From Rickettsiales bacterium (GTDB lineage: Bacteria > Pseudomonadota > Alphaproteobacteria > Rickettsiales > 21-14-0-20-44-7), in contig JALZVI010000110.1 of the NCBI GenBank assembly GCA_023301015.1, positions 1 to 14,710 on the forward strand: a stretch of 14,710 nucleotides of DNA, in the 5' to 3' direction. The position numbers were made by a program, and so were the translations under genes. Shown piece after piece: positions 12,259 through 14,710 of this stretch; the first letter of the stretch is position 1, and each line of letters opens with the position of its first letter. The notes below the pieces were generated by a model. It saw nothing but the letters and a program-made list of their open reading frames with translations, was not told where the DNA came from and did not search any database.

Positions 12259-14385
12259 ATCAATCCGTTCTGTAACATCGACGCTGCGCATGATTTCTTT
12301 TACGTCGATATGGCCTTCTTGGCATTTTGTGGAGGCGTCGTCTAGCATTTGGACGTAGCCGTTTGCGCATAGATATTCGCTCATTTGCTTGCGGGTGGAG
12401 TGGGTGGCGATTAGTTCGTCCATTTCTTTATCTACTGGCATAATTTCATGCAGCGCGATACGGCCTTTATAGCCCTTATTTTCGCATGAAGGGCAGCCTA
12501 TGGCTTTGAATAGCTGTGGCGGATTGGCTGTGTCTACGCCGATAATTCTGCAATCTTCTTCTGTGGCTGTGTATTCTTCCTTGCACTTGCAAAGGCGGCG
12601 TGCGAGGCGCTGTGCGATGCCGCAAACCATTGCGCCTGATAGTGTTTCAGGCGATACGCCGATGTCGAACAGGCGTGGAATGATGCCGAGCGCGTCATTT
12701 GTATGGAGTGTGGAGAAAACCTTATGCCCTGTCATCGCGGCTTTCACGGCCATATTGGCGGTTACGTCATCGCGGATCTCACCGATGAAGATGATGTCTG
12801 GATCTTGGCGCATGAGTGACTTCATCCCGCTGGCAAAACCCATTCCTGAGCCTTCCTTCACGTTGGATTGGCGGATGAGTGAGAGTTGATATTCCACCGG
12901 ATCTTCGAGTGTCATGATGTTGACTTCGATGGAGTTGATATATTCCAACACCGAATAGAGCGTGGTGGTTTTACCCGAACCTGTAGGGCCTGTAACGATG
13001 ATGATGCCTTCTGGGCGCTTGAGAAGGCGGCGCAGAAGCTTTGAGTTATGGTCGGTGAAGCCAAGCTTGTCGAATGGCATCAGGGCTTTTTTCTTATCGA
13101 GCAAACGCAAAACGATGTTTTCACCCGAAATTGTTGGCTGCGTCGCAACACGGAAATCAACGTCACGGCCAGCGACGTTATAGTTGATGCGCCCATCTTG
13201 CGGCAGGCGGGTTTCGGCAATGTTCATGCCTGACATAATTTTCACACGCACGGCAATTGCCATCCAATAGTCTTTGTGGAGTGTGCGCACTTGCACTAGC
13301 TGCCCGTCAATACGGTAGCGGAGGCGCAAGAAGGCTCCTTCTGGCTCGAAATGGATGTCAGATGCGCCGCGATGGATTGCATCCACCAGAAAGGCGTTAA
13401 CGAGGCGCACCATCGGGTTTTGATAGTTATCTTCTTGCCCATCAAGCTGGCTTTTGTCGGTAACTCCTGTCTCAATCTCGCGGATAATTCCACCTACTGA
13501 GGTTTCATAGTCATAATATTTCTCGATCAGATCTTGAATGTCTGACTCGGAGCAGAAAATTGGTTTGATTTTGACGGACTTTGGGAAATAGCGACGAACT
13601 TGATCCGTGGCGATCACGTTATAAACATCGGCCATCGCCAGAATTACTTTGTTTTTCTCAAGTCCAACAGGCACGACTTTCTGGCGTAACGCTACTTCTT
13701 TCGGGATTGTGCGGATTAGGTCGGGGTCGAGCACGGCTTGCTTTGGGTCGAACTTTGCAGTACCTGCGCTTTCGGCCAAAACTTCGCCCAGCGCAGATTC
13801 GGTGATGAAGCCCATATCGACCAGAATTGCGCCAACAAGCTTTTTGCTGCCTGATGATTTCTGCTCGCGCAAGGCCACTTCAAGCTGATCGGCAGACACA
13901 AGGCCGAGGTCTACTAGCTTGTCGCCAATACGCATTGGTTTTTTGGAAGCGCCGCTCGCGGCTTCTTGTGCTTGCTCTTCTTGCTCGGCGGCATTGATTT
14001 CTGCGAATGGATCACGTTCACGTACATGTTTGCTTTTGGCTTCAACTTGTTGCGCAGGATGGCTTTGTGGCGCTTGTGGAACTTGTTGCGTTTGGTCTAC
14101 AGCTTCATCTGGTTGGGCAATTTCTTCCTCTACTGCTATTTCTTGAGCTGGTGGAGTATGTTGCTGCATTTCGCGATAATCTTCTTTTTGCGCCTCTTCA
14201 AATTCTGCTGGAGCTTTTGGTTGTTGCAAAATTGGCGGTAAATCTTCCGCGCCATTGGCAATTTCGCTTGAAATATCGTCCTGACTTTCTTCATCGCTCT
14301 CAGCTTCACTATCTCCGCCAAACGCAGAGCCAAAGCTGGATTTCTCTTTCGAGCGTTTCCCGAATGATATATTTTCAAAGGCCAT
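12256..14385 (-). CDS. gspE: GspE/PilB-family type II secretion or type IV pilus ATPase
   Basis: This cytoplasmic hexameric ATPase class drives pseudopilus or pilus assembly at the inner membrane. The 709-aa product has an unusual N-terminal extension (about 1-150) rich in Glu, Gln, Ala and Pro and probably disordered, a GspE/MshE N-terminal domain (about 151-290, MRIGDKLVDLGLVSADQLEVA...), the N2 domain (AIHRGASDIHFEPEG, 337-350), Walker A GPTGSGKT (466-473), the Asp box LEDPVEY (493-499), Walker B IIFIGEIRD (531-539, catalytic Glu536) and the His box STLHTND (558-564). The zinc tetracysteine is C599, C601, C631 and C634 (CPSCENKGYKGR). All catalytic parts are present. Without the extension the length is normal. 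No other gsp or pil gene is in view, so secretion versus pilus use is undecided. The start ATG has TATAAT 6 nt upstream and no Shine-Dalgarno sequence. Confidence 0.93.
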   Translation of the reverse strand: MAFENISFGKRSKEKSSFGSAFGGDSEAESDEESQDDISSEIANGAEDLPPILQQPKAPAEFEEAQKEDYREMQQHTPPAQEIAVEEEIAQPDEAVDQTQQVPQAPQSHPAQQVEAKSKHVRERDPFAEINAAEQEEQAQEAASGASKKPMRIGDKLVDLGLVSADQLEVALREQKSSGSKKLVGAILVDMGFITESALGEVLAESAGTAKFDPKQAVLDPDLIRTIPKEVALRQKVVPVGLEKNKVILAMADVYNVIATDQVRRYFPKSVKIKPIFCSESDIQDLIEKYYDYETSVGGIIREIETGVTDKSQLDGQEDNYQNPMVRLVNAFLVDAIHRGASDIHFEPEGAFLRLRYRIDGQLVQVRTLHKDYWMAIAVRVKIMSGMNIAETRLPQDGRINYNVAGRDVDFRVATQPTISGENIVLRLLDKKKALMPFDKLGFTDHNSKLLRRLLKRPEGIIIVTGPTGSGKTTTLYSVLEYINSIEVNIMTLEDPVEYQLSLIRQSNVKEGSGMGFASGMKSLMRQDPDIIFIGEIRDDVTANMAVKAAMTGHKVFSTLHTNDALGIIPRLFDIGVSPETLSGAMVCGIAQRLARRLCKCKEEYTATEEDCRIIGVDTANPPQLFKAIGCPSCENKGYKGRIALHEIMPVDKEMDELIATHSTRKQMSEYLCANGYVQMLDDASTKCQEGHIDVKEIMRSVDVTERID

Positions 14386-14391
14386 ATATCT

Positions 14392-14397
14392 ATTATA
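14392..14397 (-). promoter_or_regulatory. Perfect -10 box 6 nt before the gspE-like ATG
   Basis: On the minus strand TATAAT (14397-14392) is followed by AGATAT and then the ATG at 14385, so the transcript would start at about the A of the ATG. I find no convincing -35 hexamer at 16-18 nt, which lowers confidence. Confidence 0.4.
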
Positions 14398-14455
14398 TAG
14401 GGCTAAAAGTTAAGGAATGGTTGATGTGTGGGTGTTTATTTTGTGGGCGAAAGCA

Positions 14456-14710
14456 TTATGCGCCGCGTGTTGAACCAGCTGCTTGCTCAGTAGCAGCAAC
14501 TTGCACCTCTGTAACTTTCGGAGCTGGGGTGTCATGCGAGCAACTGCAAGGCTTAGCTGTTTCTCTAGCTAGATCTTTGATGTTTTGCGGAAGATCAGCA
14601 GCTCTGGCTTGCGCCGGATCTTTTGTTTCTTTTGTTTCTATTGAATCTTTTGTTGCTTCGGAGATTGCGCCAGCTGCAACTGCGTCGGCTAACGAGCTTT
14701 GTTGGGGAGT
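14456..14710 (-). CDS. Unrecognised Ala-rich protein, C-terminal part (5'-truncated by window edge)
   Basis: The minus-strand frame is open from the window edge to TAA at 14456-14458, giving the last 84 residues of a longer protein. It reads TPQQSSLADAVAAGAISEAT, then a Lys/Glu/Thr-rich stretch (DSIETKETKDPAQ), a possible helix (ADLPQNIKDLARETA), a KPCSCSHDTPAPK segment with a Cys-Ser-Cys-Ser-His motif, and an Ala-rich tail ending STRGA. The other two frames are closed early, and the composition fits a real coding end. No family is recognisable from this tail. It lies 70 nt upstream of the gspE-like gene in the same direction, but the gspE-like gene has its own -10 box. Confidence 0.6.
   Translation of the reverse strand, partial: TPQQSSLADAVAAGAISEATKDSIETKETKDPAQARAADLPQNIKDLARETAKPCSCSHDTPAPKVTEVQVAATEQAAGSTRGA

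Overview
The window looks like a moderately AT-rich chromosomal segment of a Gram-negative bacterium, most probably an alphaproteobacterium. The RuvA/RuvB and LysA sequences look alphaproteobacterial, the rluB-rsmD adjacency is common in that class, and a GTCATC...GATGAC-type hairpin of the kind often found there lies in an intergenic region. TonB/ExbD envelope proteins, a predicted lipoprotein and a flagellar cap protein imply a two-membrane, probably flagellated cell. I cannot name the genus.

Layout: (1) 1-1520, + strand: the 3' end of a DUF4139-type gene, then tightly coupled exbD-like and tonB-like genes. (2) 1567-2850: lysA (diaminopimelate decarboxylase), followed by a TPR lipoprotein gene (2920-3813). 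(3) 3814-4224: a gene-poor stretch holding repeat copy A, a long hairpin, an unlisted 45-codon ORF on the minus strand with a good ribosome binding site, and the promoter for the next gene. (4) 4225-6825: a large fliD-like flagellar cap gene whose central region carries an apparent LamG/concanavalin-like domain inserted into a duplicated module. (5) 6868-8928: ruvA-ruvB-exbD/tolR, a tightly packed operon. (6) 9020-10180: an unrecognised 386-aa protein, convergent with a small XRE regulator (10177-10515, minus). The regulator diverges from rluB (10609-11304) across a palindromic operator. (7) rluB and rsmD (11431-11970) are separated by two tandem copies of a dispersed repeat. (8) 11971-12255: a degenerate 10-11-nt periodic repeat and repeat copy D. 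(9) 12256-14385, minus: a GspE/PilB-family secretion or pilus ATPase with an unusual 150-residue acidic/Gln-rich N-terminal extension. (10) 14456-14710, minus: the C-terminal end of an unrecognised Ala-rich protein.

The core genes cover Holliday-junction branch migration (ruvAB), rRNA modification (rluB, rsmD), lysine/peptidoglycan precursor synthesis (lysA) and envelope energisation (exbD/tonB). No ExbB/TolQ partner is visible for either ExbD. The least ordinary items are the FliD with an inserted LamG-like domain, an ExbD whose essential membrane aspartate is asparagine, a four-copy structured repeat family whose ends overlap gene stop codons, three genes whose -10 boxes sit exactly 6 nt before the ATG (leaderless-type promoters), and a 45-residue small ORF. 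All functional statements come from reading the sequence; no database search was run.
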